DNA from: Acanthaster planci
Lineage: Eukaryota > Echinodermata > Asteroidea > Valvatida > Acanthasteridae
Direction: 5' to 3'
Assembly: GCF_001949145.1 (NCBI RefSeq)
Contig: NW_019091373.1
Location: 2,553,993 to 2,590,838 of the forward strand
Length of the DNA: 36,846 bases
The notes below the pieces were generated by a model. It did no database searches. It was not told where the DNA came from and saw only the letters and a list, made by a program, of their open reading frames with translations. This document shows, piece after piece, positions 20,638-32,400 of the stretch. The translations under genes were made by a program, and so were the position numbers. Within the stretch, counting starts at the first letter, position 1. Every line of letters starts with the position of its first letter.

Positions 20638-23600
20638 ACCATACTTTAGGCATGGCTGGGATTCCTACCTTTGACGCATGCCAACACAGACATTAATTAA
20701 ATTTGACACTATTATAGTTGCAAAATGCTGGGCCAATTTACAAAATATGTCGGTTGCAATGGCGAAGATTGACTTCTTTAAAACTGAAGCATGCCGTTTA
20801 AACTCACAACCATGACTTTAAGCCAAGGTCTCCGAGGTGGACTGTTGGCTAATTTTTGTGAGCTCCAGTTAGATAATTGTTGTTTAGAATGTGCTATCTT
20901 TGAAAAGGTTCGTTTTTAATTACTTAGAAAATGGTCCAAAAAACCATGCCAGAGGTAATTCGTATAATATAACTCCCGAATTTGTGCGCACGCGAGAGGA
21001 TGTTTGATCCAGGCCACTCAGGTTGAACAAACTTTGAGCTCAAAGAAATAAGACGTCACCGGCGCGTTTGGATGTAAACGAAAACCCAAAGATATAAACT
21101 GCTTCGAGAGATCTTTAGTTCCAGCAATCGCCATGGTCACATAACTAAAACATCTCTCCTGTTTCAGAACATTTCCGTAAACTGGTTAAAATTTTCCAAC
21201 CCATCGTCATTTATTTTCGGGTGCTGTCGTCAATTTTCACGAATATTGTGCGTGTGTAAGCTGCTTCTCTTTGTAGATTTTCGTATATGTATCACATTAA
21301 AAATGTCTCAGTATAAATCTCCTCTTTTACCCAAGTTTGATTCTAATGACTGTTCACTAAATAACGACTGTGAGCACACCGCATTTACAAATGTAAGGGG
21401 CATCCCAGATTCAATTATTTAAACTTTACGGCGACTACCTTTCGCACATTATTGATACGACAGGAAACCATCCCAGAGACACCCTCCAATAATTAACCAT
21501 TCTGTCAACAGAGGGCGATAGAAAGGCTGACACCATGTACACACTGAAGACAACGATCAGCATTATATTATGGGACAGCTTTAAAATGTGAATCCCTAAT
21601 AGTTAATAATACATTGCAAGACAGAAATCCCCAATATTAAAAACCCTGTTTAGGCCTCTGTTGAAACCTGTAAAGGTATGTAGGTCTTCTGTTACCCTTT
21701 CACATGTCAACAGACGAACATTTTTTTTCCGGATAATCTTTTTTTCATACCACTTTCGCCATTACTGTAATATTATTTGTGCATAATGTCTCAGTATGAC
21801 CATGGTCCTTTTCTGATCGTATGCAGGCACCAAGGGTAATATTAAATTAGTACTGAAAACCTTTGCGGGGAACAGAGAGTCAGGCATCGCCAGGCACCCT
21901 GACCCACATGTTGGAAGCACCGAAGAAAAGCCACCCTTGCACAAACTACCCCCTCAGCGTTAAAAAAGAGAGAGATAGGGTCGACGCATGAGCTCCATAT
22001 TCAAATGGCCCAACTCCGCTAGACTGCACCCAACCGTTCAGACACAGGCCGACCCGTTAATTTCGGATGGATTTTTTGATCACAACTTTTGAGTACATGC
22101 ATTAAGTCACTGAATTCTCCCTGACGACAAAGGCTGCTACACATAGCCTTGTAAAAATTAGTTAAATCTAATGGCAAAATAACGCAATACGGATCATCAT
22201 ATTCTTTTATTAACTTTTAACTACAACTTCTCCTTCAGAAAAAAATATCTAATGCGTTAATTTTGAATAAAACAAAAACAGGTGATGGATAACAACATCC
22301 AACTTGATGGTACATGAGCCGTTCAGCTAAAAACATTTGTAATTCACTTAAAACATATCATTTGTGAGACTGATATGTCAGACCGAATTCCATGAAGCCA
22401 ACATAATAATTAATATGCCCATTCCAGAGCCATAAAAAAGAGGATGCCAGCCTATTTTCCTGCCGCTTTCAATTTTCATATATCCCCTCGCAGACCACAA
22501 CAAACATGGCCGTGCGTGTAATGAACACATCGCCGAAAAAATGTTTAATGAGTTTGAACTTTAATCTTTTATTGGAGACTTGGCTTTGACGGTGGCATAA
22601 TATGCCGAAGCAATGGGAACACGTACGCCATTGACATTTCAATACCCAAAGAGCGCCTCGAGCATTGCTAACTATCAGCTATAGTACACGGGAGAAAAAT
22701 TCCTCTCAATTGCAGCCATTAATGAGTAACTGCGTTGTTGGTGTCTCGGAAAAGTCATGATTGGTTTAGGCCCATGTATCACAGCGTTACCGAACCTCCA
22801 AATCCATGCCTGGCGAAAGAAGACAAAACAATTAGCGTGAGAACTAATTTCAGCACAATATTCCGCTTAAATTCATAAGTGACTTATTGTTTAATCAGCA
22901 TATTCATACAACGATTATGGGTAGTCAAAGTGTAAATACACACAAGATTATAGGAAGCATAACAGAGAATAGTTTCCGATTTATATTGCATCGATTTCTT
23001 GTGCAGCGGGATAGGGGATTGTGCTTGGTGAAAATGGATCTTTATTAGAGTGTGCATTAAGTTTGGGGTCGTTCACCTTGAGAACGAATAGTTATAGAAC
23101 ACGTCCCAATTTATCGACCACTGCACAGTTTGGATTCAAAATTTCAAGACAAGTGGGTAGCTCCATAAACCTACAAATTTTATATTAGAACTGTGTGGGT
23201 TCATGAAACGGGGAAAGGAAAGGACTAAAATCGGACACGATGGAATTCTGAAATTATTTGGGAAATGTTGGATTTAGGAGTTTGTTGCTTGATCAGACTA
23301 AAATCTTAAGGTGTATCTGTAGCCAAATGTCATGGTGCAAGACGGATTTTGTTTTGAGAGTTTGGAATATGGTAGGAATGTCACCCCTACTCTCAATAAA
23401 AATATAAATGTATCGAGTTGCCCAATTAAGTTAAACGCATTGTCAAAATGTCCTGATTACACCTGACATCTTGAGACCTTTACTTTGATTTATCCAGGGG
23501 TGAGTTGAAATGAGCTATTTGCGTGAACTGAGCACAAAATACATTTGCTTTCCAGAATGATACTTTTAAAACAAACTTTGGGCTAGACAGTGGACAATCT

Positions 23601-25116
23601 ATATGTATTCGTTGGATCCAGTGGTCTGAATAATGTGCTTATGGGTATGGTACAATTTGCACATACTTTATACGAATTTTCCTTTTTTTGTAGTTTTTCT
23701 ACTGTTATTGTTTCAAGCACGCTGACACGTATGTTTCAGAGGGAAATTATTAACTGCGCATGTCCCATTTTTAGGGTAATTTGCATACGTAATAAGGGCC
23801 AAAAAAATCCGTGCCAGGCAAGCAGCTGCTTCATGTCATGAAATTTACGTGTTATTTTCACTTTTTGGAAATAAAAATACCTGCTCAAAATATTTCCATG
23901 GTAAGATAAGGCCTTTTCCTAACGTGGTTTTGTGAAATAGTACCAGAGTGTTCAAAACTAGCGAGTTTTGTGGAAAGCTCTTTACGTATAAGCTGTAGTT
24001 TGTTTCATGCGATTTTTGAAGGCTCGAAACAAAGAATTCAAATTTTCCTGATGTTTTAAAATGTGGGCTGTGGTGGAGAAAGATGTGAAGGTTTTAGATT
24101 TGCTGACGGTTTTGCGCTAGATTTTTTCTCTTCCCGACCAGACGCGTTTGCATATAGATCCAACTCAGCACCGATTCCGTTTATCCCGCACAATCTTACG
24201 ACCTTGCGAGCTTACGAATTCAGTGACTTGGGAACGATGACGGAAACAAAAGTACAGTAAGTTAACGTGAAGTTTATTATTGAAACCGAGGTCTATCTGT
24301 CATTATAACATTGCCAGGGATTGTATAAATTCACGTTACATCTCCCCAGTTTTACATGTGTGATACATGCATGAACCACATGAACATGCATGAACACTGG
24401 CTCTGACACGTTATTTCCATGTAGGCCTACGTGTACATGTACACCCACACATACAGTACATGTAACGTATAGTGTACATGTACATGTACATAGCTGTGTA
24501 CGCGTGTATTTAAGTGTCACGTGCACGGTACGTGGTTGTATCGGTTCCATGCATGTGAAACACGTATAGATCGCGCGGAGGAGAAGTGTCTAAAATAACT
24601 CATGAAAGTCAAACAAAAAAATCTAGCTAGATAAAACTGATTGTATTGTGTAGTTGAGATTCTGGTCTGTCGTATGCAGTGTTTCGTTATTCTGGAAAAA
24701 CTTCTAAAATTGAGAAATTAAGTGGGAAAAAGACCAAGGTCTTGCAAGAGATCGATTGAAAAGAGAAATAGTTTATCATACGGCAACGGTCACTATGAGG
24801 CTAAATTTCGTATTTATGCAGCATTTCTTTTCATGATTCTGCAGTGTTTTATTCGGTTCAAGCCTTCTAGAGCACATACAAGGAGTTTCAATGTGATCGT
24901 TTGTTAATTTTGTGCAAACGAAGTTTTCAAAACCGTAGAAGGCGCAACAGAGGATTGGCAAGTTGCTAAGGACAATTTCGTATGGTTCACGAGGGTCCGG
25001 TCGATTACCGCCACGCACGGTCGAAGTCGTTAATTTCCATACATCGAATGGGAGTGAAACATACGTGCTGAATATGGTAGTATTACGGGAAATCACCGTA
25101 TAAGCCTTTATTACAG
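20638..25116. other. Long AT-rich gene-free stretch
   Basis: About 4.5 kb between the second family A copy and the 20-bp tandem array, with no open frame over about 110 codons and no recognisable protein. Only the ACATGTACAT-type repeat at 24421-24495 stands out. Confidence 0.6.
24421..24495. repeat. ACATGTACAT-type palindromic simple repeat
   Basis: A run of alternating GTACATGTAC units with interruptions, following a GTAGGCCTAC palindrome. Self-complementary alternating purine-pyrimidine DNA, likely unstable in length. Confidence 0.7.
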
Positions 25117-25177
25117 TGCATCTTGGGATTGACGCGATGCATTCTGGGACAGTAATATGCCTTCTGGGAGATGACTG
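25117..25177 (+). repeat. 20-21 bp tandem array, three units
   Basis: TGCATCTTGGGA, TGCATTCTGGGA and TGCCTTCTGGGA begin three successive units at 25117, 25138 and 25158. Reversed, the core TCCCAGAATGC resembles the Staf/ZNF143 site. About 200 bases downstream there is an AAGATGGCCGCC (YY1-like) string, so a promoter-like region is possible, but no gene is seen beside it. Confidence 0.5.
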
Positions 25178-25480
25178 TCACCTACAGTAAGTTTTCTTCA
25201 CTTACTGCACATCCACTGCAGATCTGCAGACTGTTTGTATTTAACAACCTACTCGAAGACTTTCTTGTTGAACTTTGATTTATAGGAACATATGTACAAG
25301 GGGCTGCTTAAGCGTATCCATGTGAAACAAAGGCACAACTCCAAGATGGCCGCCATGTGAGACCTCTAAGCAACTCTAAGCAAAACGCTTGTTTAGTTTT
25401 TTTGTTTTCATAGGCGTGACTCCCTTTTTGAATCCTTACTCTACTTCTCATCTATGAAACCACCTTTCTTAAAACTGTTG

Positions 25481-25673
25481 CAGTGGCGTAGGCCTGTCCA
25501 GGTTTTGAATGGGGGGAGCAAAGTGGGATTTTTCTTTCGAAAAAAATCAGAAATCATCCAGAAAAGAAATCCCAAAGAAAGGTGATAGCAGCGGTTCGAA
25601 AGTTTGGTGCTTTCAGTTGCTTTAAAAAATGCCAATATGTCTCCAGGGAGACAACCCCCCCCATATGCCACTG
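25481..25673. mobile_element. hAT-type MITE 2 with 8-bp target duplication
   Basis: 193 bp starting CAGTGGCGTAGG and ending ATGCCACTG (reverse complement CAGTGGCAT). The flanks AACTGTTG (25473-25480) and AACCGTTG (25674-25681) match at 7 of 8 positions. The interior has a G run near the left end and a C run near the right, like MITE 1, so the two belong to related groups. No coding sequence. Confidence 0.85.
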
Positions 25674-26278
25674 AACCGTTGTTCTTGATGCACACACCTT
25701 TCAAGTCCATGTACACATACATTCGCATATAATGCACAAATCTGCCATGGCTTAGCACCATCATATTGATTGATAGTGCTTGCTTTGATGACCGTGACTC
25801 CCACTAGTCGCTTAGCAACCCCCATCTCCTCTTTCTGACAGGCTGCTATGACTCTCCAAAGACCCCAGTCCCGGGGCCTATCACAGTTCTGTCTCCACAC
25901 TGCACACACCTTTGAGCCTGTGCACCCCCATTAAGTTCCTTGGAATCTCAGTGGAAATAAAAGTACCAAGAATTTCGAGCCTGATTGTGTGTAAAGTGAT
26001 GGTAAAATTTACGGTGTGGTTGATATTGCTGTTGTCGATGGCAGAGGCAGCAACCCGATTGATCAGGAAATGATTTCTATAGTACTTAAGTTCCAAAGTA
26101 TTTGGATGGTGAGTTCACGACCATCTATTACCGTCATTCAGTTAATAATTTAGGCGATTTATAACTTCGTGAAGGCTCATTAAAATGGCCCGGAAAAACT
26201 CATCTCAGGAAACGCTGACGTCACCTCTTTCACATCTCGAGAAAGCTACATCCCCTTGCTTTCTGCGTTCATTTGAAA

Positions 26279-26457
26279 TCACCGCGGCAGGGCGCACACT
26301 TCGAAGGGCATAGGCGCGAGGGTGATACCCAGGTGACCCTTGAGGCTGAGGGGCGGCGAGCCCTCGGGCTTCCTGAAGGTGAACTGGTGGAGAAGGTGCG
26401 TGAAGAAAATGAAGAGCTCCATCTTGGCCAGTTGCTCTCCCAAGCAGATGCGACGAC
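26279..26457 (-). CDS. P450 exon 3 (haem-binding loop, L-helix, C-terminus)
   Basis: Completes Gly448, then encodes RRICLGEQLAKMELF (L-helix) and the C-terminal sheet ending ALPR and a stop. The cysteine of RRIC is the expected proximal haem ligand. The acceptor TTTTGCAG|GTCG joined to the exon 2 donor restores FSTGRRICLG exactly, which is strong evidence for the splice. An AATAAA on the minus strand at 25107-25112 is a possible but distant poly(A) signal; nearer, only a TATAAA variant is seen around 26158. Confidence 0.93.
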
Positions 26458-29400
26458 CTGCAAAATGATACGCAGAAACACTGACAATCAACACTATAGT
26501 GCATATCGGTTTATAGTTGTCATTTGGCTATGGGAGAAACCCTTGATCACGGTGCACATTGAAGTTATTTCACAGTTTCTCAGCGTTCAGTGAATGCGCA
26601 AGAGGGTCTCATTGCTTTTCGAACTGGAGATTTTGGTTAACGGACCTACAGTGCGAATAAGAAAAAAAAACAGTGCTCATCGGTTTGCAAGGTGCGAATT
26701 TTCGGCCCCACTGGGCCTTCATCGGAGCTTTGGGGGGACTAGTGGTTTGAATGCAGAAAAACTACTAGTCCCCCCACAGCTCCGATGAAGACCGGAAAAT
26801 TCAGCAATTTAGCAAACCGGTGAGCACTGTTTTTGCTTACTTTGCCCCGACATTGCTGATCTTCAGTGCTCTGCAGTTTTCTTATACTGTACTTTGTTCA
26901 TTGAAGTGCGGATATACGTTATATCCGTGAGTGGCTATGCTGTTATGTTTTCATTGGGCATCGGACAAAATGCCTCATAATCCGCCCCGAGCTGAAGTGC
27001 ACCCCCAGCCGGCAAAAGAAAGACAGGTGGTTATAAGAGGGTTCTTGCACGCGTTCTGCGTGCACGCAAAGACCATCCGATTCATAAGTGACTTCGTCAC
27101 AAAGGCGGACGTGCCATGATTCGCAGGCTCCAATTGGATGATCGCAGAAGTTGCGCGTTAACTTCCGGTTCCATGTAAACGGCGATCAATGTATGTAACT
27201 CTATGTGCAGTGCACGAACCGGATAAATTAGTACTCAGCGCGTACTTGTTATGCTCCTGAATACATTTGGGCGACTGTATTTCAGCATTTTGCCCTATAG
27301 AAACATTTAAAAGCCCCACCCTCGTCGAGTTCTGAGCCATGTCAAGCCGCACATCAGTCAGCATATTAAACTTTGGACTGCGAAGTGCGGAGATATAACA
27401 TCCTATAAACAACCTATACCGGAACTAATTATTTTGGCCTCGGGAAACGGTCTAGTTCTTAAAAAAGTCTCTGTATATCGTGAGGAAAAACCGATAAGTT
27501 TCCCTGTTTAATTAACAACATGCTTTTCGTAGTAGAAAAAAGGAAAATATACCTTTGTCTCAAATCTGGTGAACTGAAGTTCTTGCGTAACTCACCCGTA
27601 CTAAAGGGAATTAACTCCTCAGGTTTCGTCACCTCGCCGTCTTCGTTTAGAAATCTCTCCGGGTTGAAATCCCATGGATCTGGGAAGAGCTCGGGGTCGA
27701 TGTTGAGCGCCCAGTGATTGGCTACAACCAGGCTGCCTTTGGGCACCGTGTACCCCGCCAGGGTCGTGTCTTCGGCAGCCTTGTGCGGGAGGCCGAGGGG
27801 AACGATGTTACCCCGCCTCTGTAGTTCCAAAATGACGGCCTCGGTGTAGGGCAGGTTGCGCCTGTCGGACATTTGCGGCAGCCGCTCCCGTCCGACCACG
27901 CTGTCCAGTTCTATCTGGACGCGGCCCTGGATCTCGGGGTGGAGCATCATGAACAGCAGACCCCAGCGCAGCGTGCTGGCCGTGGTCTCGGTGCCCGCCA
28001 CGAACAGATCCGAGACGACAATGACGAGGTTCAGGACGCTGAGATTAGTGGGGATGTTTCGCTCCTCCTTGCTCTTCATCTCCCTGAGGTAGACGTCCAT
28101 CAGATCGCGCGACTCCTCCACGTAGGAGTCACTCTGGTGTTTCTTCACGATGCCCATGACGAAGTCCATCACGTACTTCATGGTGGCGGTCATCTCCTTG
28201 ATACTCGGCAGGAAACCCAGCCTGTTCACAAAGGGAAGGAACTGCATGGCTGCGCCGGCACCAATCAACTCCATGCTTCGATCCATGGATGCTAGCACAC
28301 GCTGGAACTCCACATCGTTGTACTCGTAGCGCCTGCCGAGGACCACTGAGGAAATAACGTTGGACACGGCGTTGCCGAAGAGGTGGACAGGATTGAAGAC
28401 TTCTCCTTTCAGCTTTTTGATCTCGGCCGTAAGGTGATTAGCCTCTGTGGCGATTTGATCCTCGAAGCACGCCTGCCCGACGCCGAAATTCCTAAAGACG
28501 TTCAGGATGAGTTTGCGCTGTTCCCTCCATGTATCTCCGGATGCAGTAGCTACTCCTGTGTGTGAAAACAAACATAATCAAACTTGGCAAACTCTTCCCT
28601 GAACTGCAAGCAATCAAGGATGATACAAAGATCTCGCACGAACAGCATAAACTTCGCCCCGAACAGAAGCACCCCGTCATCAGTTGAAAAGAGCCATGTT
28701 GGTCGGGACTGTTCGTTTTGTTGGTAACGATGCGACTGCATAGCTTGCGTTTCATAGTCGTTAGTGAGCCAGCGATGCGCAGTGACTACCAATGGAGCCC
28801 CGTTGCTAGCTCTTTTGGTCCAGCTCGAATCCCATTACATACATATAGGCTAGGTAATAATTCCGTGTGCCAAGTTTCTGTCGAAAATGCCGAGAATCCT
28901 TTCAGGACCTGGTCAAGTTTTCTCTTTAATCCCTAAAATCACATGAACCTGGCTGTAGTAGTCTCACTGTGCCACAGTTTAAGACTTGATGCTATTTATG
29001 TCAATGTCGGTTTCAGTAATCAAGAGAAAAGAAGTGATTTTATTACTGAAACAATGTGTTTAAGCGCTCCAGCTGCTTTTTGCATGTTTTTCTCGTCATT
29101 TTGGCTTCTACTCTCGGTATTTCTTCTTTGTTTGGGGGAAATTATTGATTTAGTACACGACAGTTGGTCCGTAAGAAAACCTCATTGTGTGCAGATTGAC
29201 CAACTTTACTACAATTAACGACACTGCAGGTTTAGAACTTATACAGACATTTTCTCAACTGTAGGCCCTACATGTCGTCAGAACGACTTTGCCTTTAGGC
29301 AGTAGAACAAAAGTAAATGTTTTTGTAAGTATATAGTAAAAAAATGTCCAACTCTTTCCACAGTCAGTTGAGACAATTATAAACTAGAAATCACCTTATT

Positions 29401-32400
29401 GTGTCTTTACACCACGTTGTATTCCTGAAAACGGTAAATATGTGGCCCAGTAATTATGGCCACTTCTTCGAAACCACGAAGAAGTGCGATCGTCAACAAT
29501 GCATGGATAAATATCGCACGTATGAACAACTGCCCCTAAGTCAGCTATCATATCGGCGCGACGTCCCACATCTGGTTTCATCATTTCGTATTATTCCCTG
29601 ACCCGGGACGAGTTTAAGCCTTTGACAGGGCGGTTAGCCAAGATTAGCACAGCTATCGTACGTGGATTATGGACTGCACGTACGTCCATTAGCAATGGAA
29701 CACATACGTTTCAAAAATTCCGCGAATTGCTAAAATGTTTGGACATGACACTACAGGCCTAGTGTTTAAAAAACAACGAAAAAAATATTAACCACATTTA
29801 ACTTCGTAAACATTTTTGCAGGACGACCGAATTCAGTAATCCAAGTCATGTAGGATTAACAGCAAAAATAGACAAGTTCACTTGAATCCAAGACGGAAAA
29901 ATTGGTTATTCCCCAAACACACACGAGTGTGAGTCCTGACTCAGCCAGAACTTGAACTAGTCCATACAATATTTAATGTCGCAATGACATAGGGCGTACA
30001 TCAACTCGAATCGAGTTATTGACAAGCACAAGTCGAGTCTCCACTCACCCAATGTGGGAGTGTGTCATAATAATAACGTCTAGGCTCCACAAGTCAGAGG
30101 GTTCAAGTCCGACTAATTCGAATTTAAGCCTATTTTGCCACATTGGGGTGCGGACAGCACTGTTTTTTCCCCCGTCGTCCCGTTGGACCTACACGAGGAC
30201 AACGCTGCTTGAAATGACGTTGGGTGGAAAGTGCTTTGGGGGTACACGTGACTTCCTCCATATCTCATTAAAAAGAGACAAGTGCACAAAATGAGGGAAA
30301 ATGACCAGCACGTTCTCGCACCTTTAGAACCACCCGACCCCATTGAGCTATTCTACATTGTTACATTATCATTTCATAACAGCTTGCATGCATCCTACCC
30401 TGACAATCGAGGCCCCTTTAGACGGATGAAGCCATTTCTCTCATATGATGAATAATTCTTAAGGCCGAGTAAACGAACATGGTGACAACGACCTCGATGG
30501 AGACAGCGACGGGGAACACTCGCTACCATACTCATGACCCACATTCAGTATCTGACTGCGTTGCTATTTTGCATTATACATTCACATCCAGATCGCCACG
30601 CATTAAGTTGGATACTTCCTACTCCATAGTTTTTGGTAATGAATATTCACTTTATAGATGCCAGATAATTATATATACAGACTCATGTTAATTATTTTTC
30701 GGGTTCGTTTCCAATAGCAAATGTATACTCTCAGGGCAGTTACAATCACGTGGTTCAAGGCTGATCTTGGAAGTCTTGTCACTTTTGGCCGGTTTCAAAC
30801 AGTATGAGTTGATTCGTACACCAGAGGCATTTTTCTATGCACTGAGCGAAAAGCGGTACCTTCCCGTGTAAGCGAGAAACGGCATTGTGGGGTCCCTGGT
30901 TTCACCTAGCCTCTACATGCCCATGTTGAACGTTTGCTGTGCTAATGCATTGCCACACATTGACGTCTTGGATCCGATTTCGGATTCCAGTAAGTTTAAT
31001 TGCATCCTTGTTCTTGCGATGCCTTTCTGTCTCCCTAAATTAACAATGTCAGAGATCTGAGCGAGGACAGAGAGAGGGGAGCTTCCTGCAATTACACGGG
31101 CAACCGATTGGTTTATTAAAAATGAGAAGTAAACGCTTTTCCAGGCTTAATTATGAATTAAACTTTGACACACGCAAAACCATACGCTGACATTACAGCC
31201 TGCTTGACTAATCGAAGGCTGCAGCTATACAAGTAATATTGATCAACTGCTACGATGATCGCGTGTTGTCATGGAGTTTCAAACAGCTAAGATAATATCC
31301 TGTTTCATCAAATCTAAATGGACTGGCGGCAACCTTTTTTTTTGTTTCATAGTGTCATTGCGAATGAGTAACTCCACATAATTTGCATATGGTACACATT
31401 GGTCCCGCAGTAGGCTAGACTCTGTGAAAGTACGCTCACCCAACTCAGGCCGTTCTTCGCGGTTCGTGTTAGATTCAAGTACAAAAGACACAGTACTTTC
31501 CATGCACTGACACGTTAAGTACAACCCTCAGTTTGTAAATGGATTATCAAATCCTCGGAAAGGTTAAAGATCTTTTAGAACTGCCGTAGGATGTTTCACA
31601 GATAAGCTACGTGGTACACTTTTTAAAGCATCATATCTCTGTAACAGCAGCTATAATGACATCATAAACGGAAGATTACGCAGGATGTTACAAGCACTTT
31701 GGAAGCTCGACGGTCGATCGAGTAGCAGAACAAAATATGAAAACCACATGGTCTGCAAGGATGTGGCACGGTGGCACCAGTGGTCAGTGCGACGTCCTGA
31801 TTAAGCGACAACTTTATTCATCAAAGGCTGTACATGTACGTGCTTAGTATGCCAAGTATTTTTCACAGGGAAACCAATGCAACGTAGTCGTATTTTGTTA
31901 AACTATGTGTAGTAAATATTACCATGGTGCAGTTTATTGCTCAATGATATTACACATCACGGAAACGCGCTCCTGTAGTCAGAACTGTCGGTCCCTGGTG
32001 TAAAAATCTCTTCAAGCACCCAACGTCTCCGCTTTCCGACACGTGTGCACCATTAACCTTGTAAATAGTACACAGTAGTTTGTTCCACCTGACCTTAAAG
32101 GTCATGCAGTGAACTTTTTACTTTTTTGTATACAATGTATCGCATATGGGGAAAAATAAATCATTTGGGATATATCCCCACTCGGTTTATAATACCTCGC
32201 CATGCCGCCTGCATTCATGGTACACAATCCCTACCTGCGTGGCAGTTTTTGTAACGAGGGCCCAGCACAAAAGCGCTGTAAGGACAGCCAAACAATGCCG
32301 CACTTTCGGCCGGTTTCTTTATTATCCTGAACATATGAGTGTAAGCCGATAGGACAGACACCACCTGTTTAATACGCCAGCTGCCCCGTTCACTATTTTC

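Noticed and set aside
25622-25909. 95-codon minus-strand frame overlapping hAT-type MITE 2
   Set aside because: Runs across the transposon boundary and target duplication, so it cannot be an ancestral gene; no known domain.
27459-27595. P450 frame continuing past the haem-loop glycine without a stop
   Set aside because: The residues after FSTG do not match any P450, a near-consensus GTGAGT donor sits exactly at the break, and the true haem-loop continuation is at 26457.
30045-30120. Possible tRNA gene (GGGTTCAAGTCCGAC resembles a B box)
   Set aside because: No A box at the right distance, the T-stem pairs poorly, and no acceptor stem can be formed.
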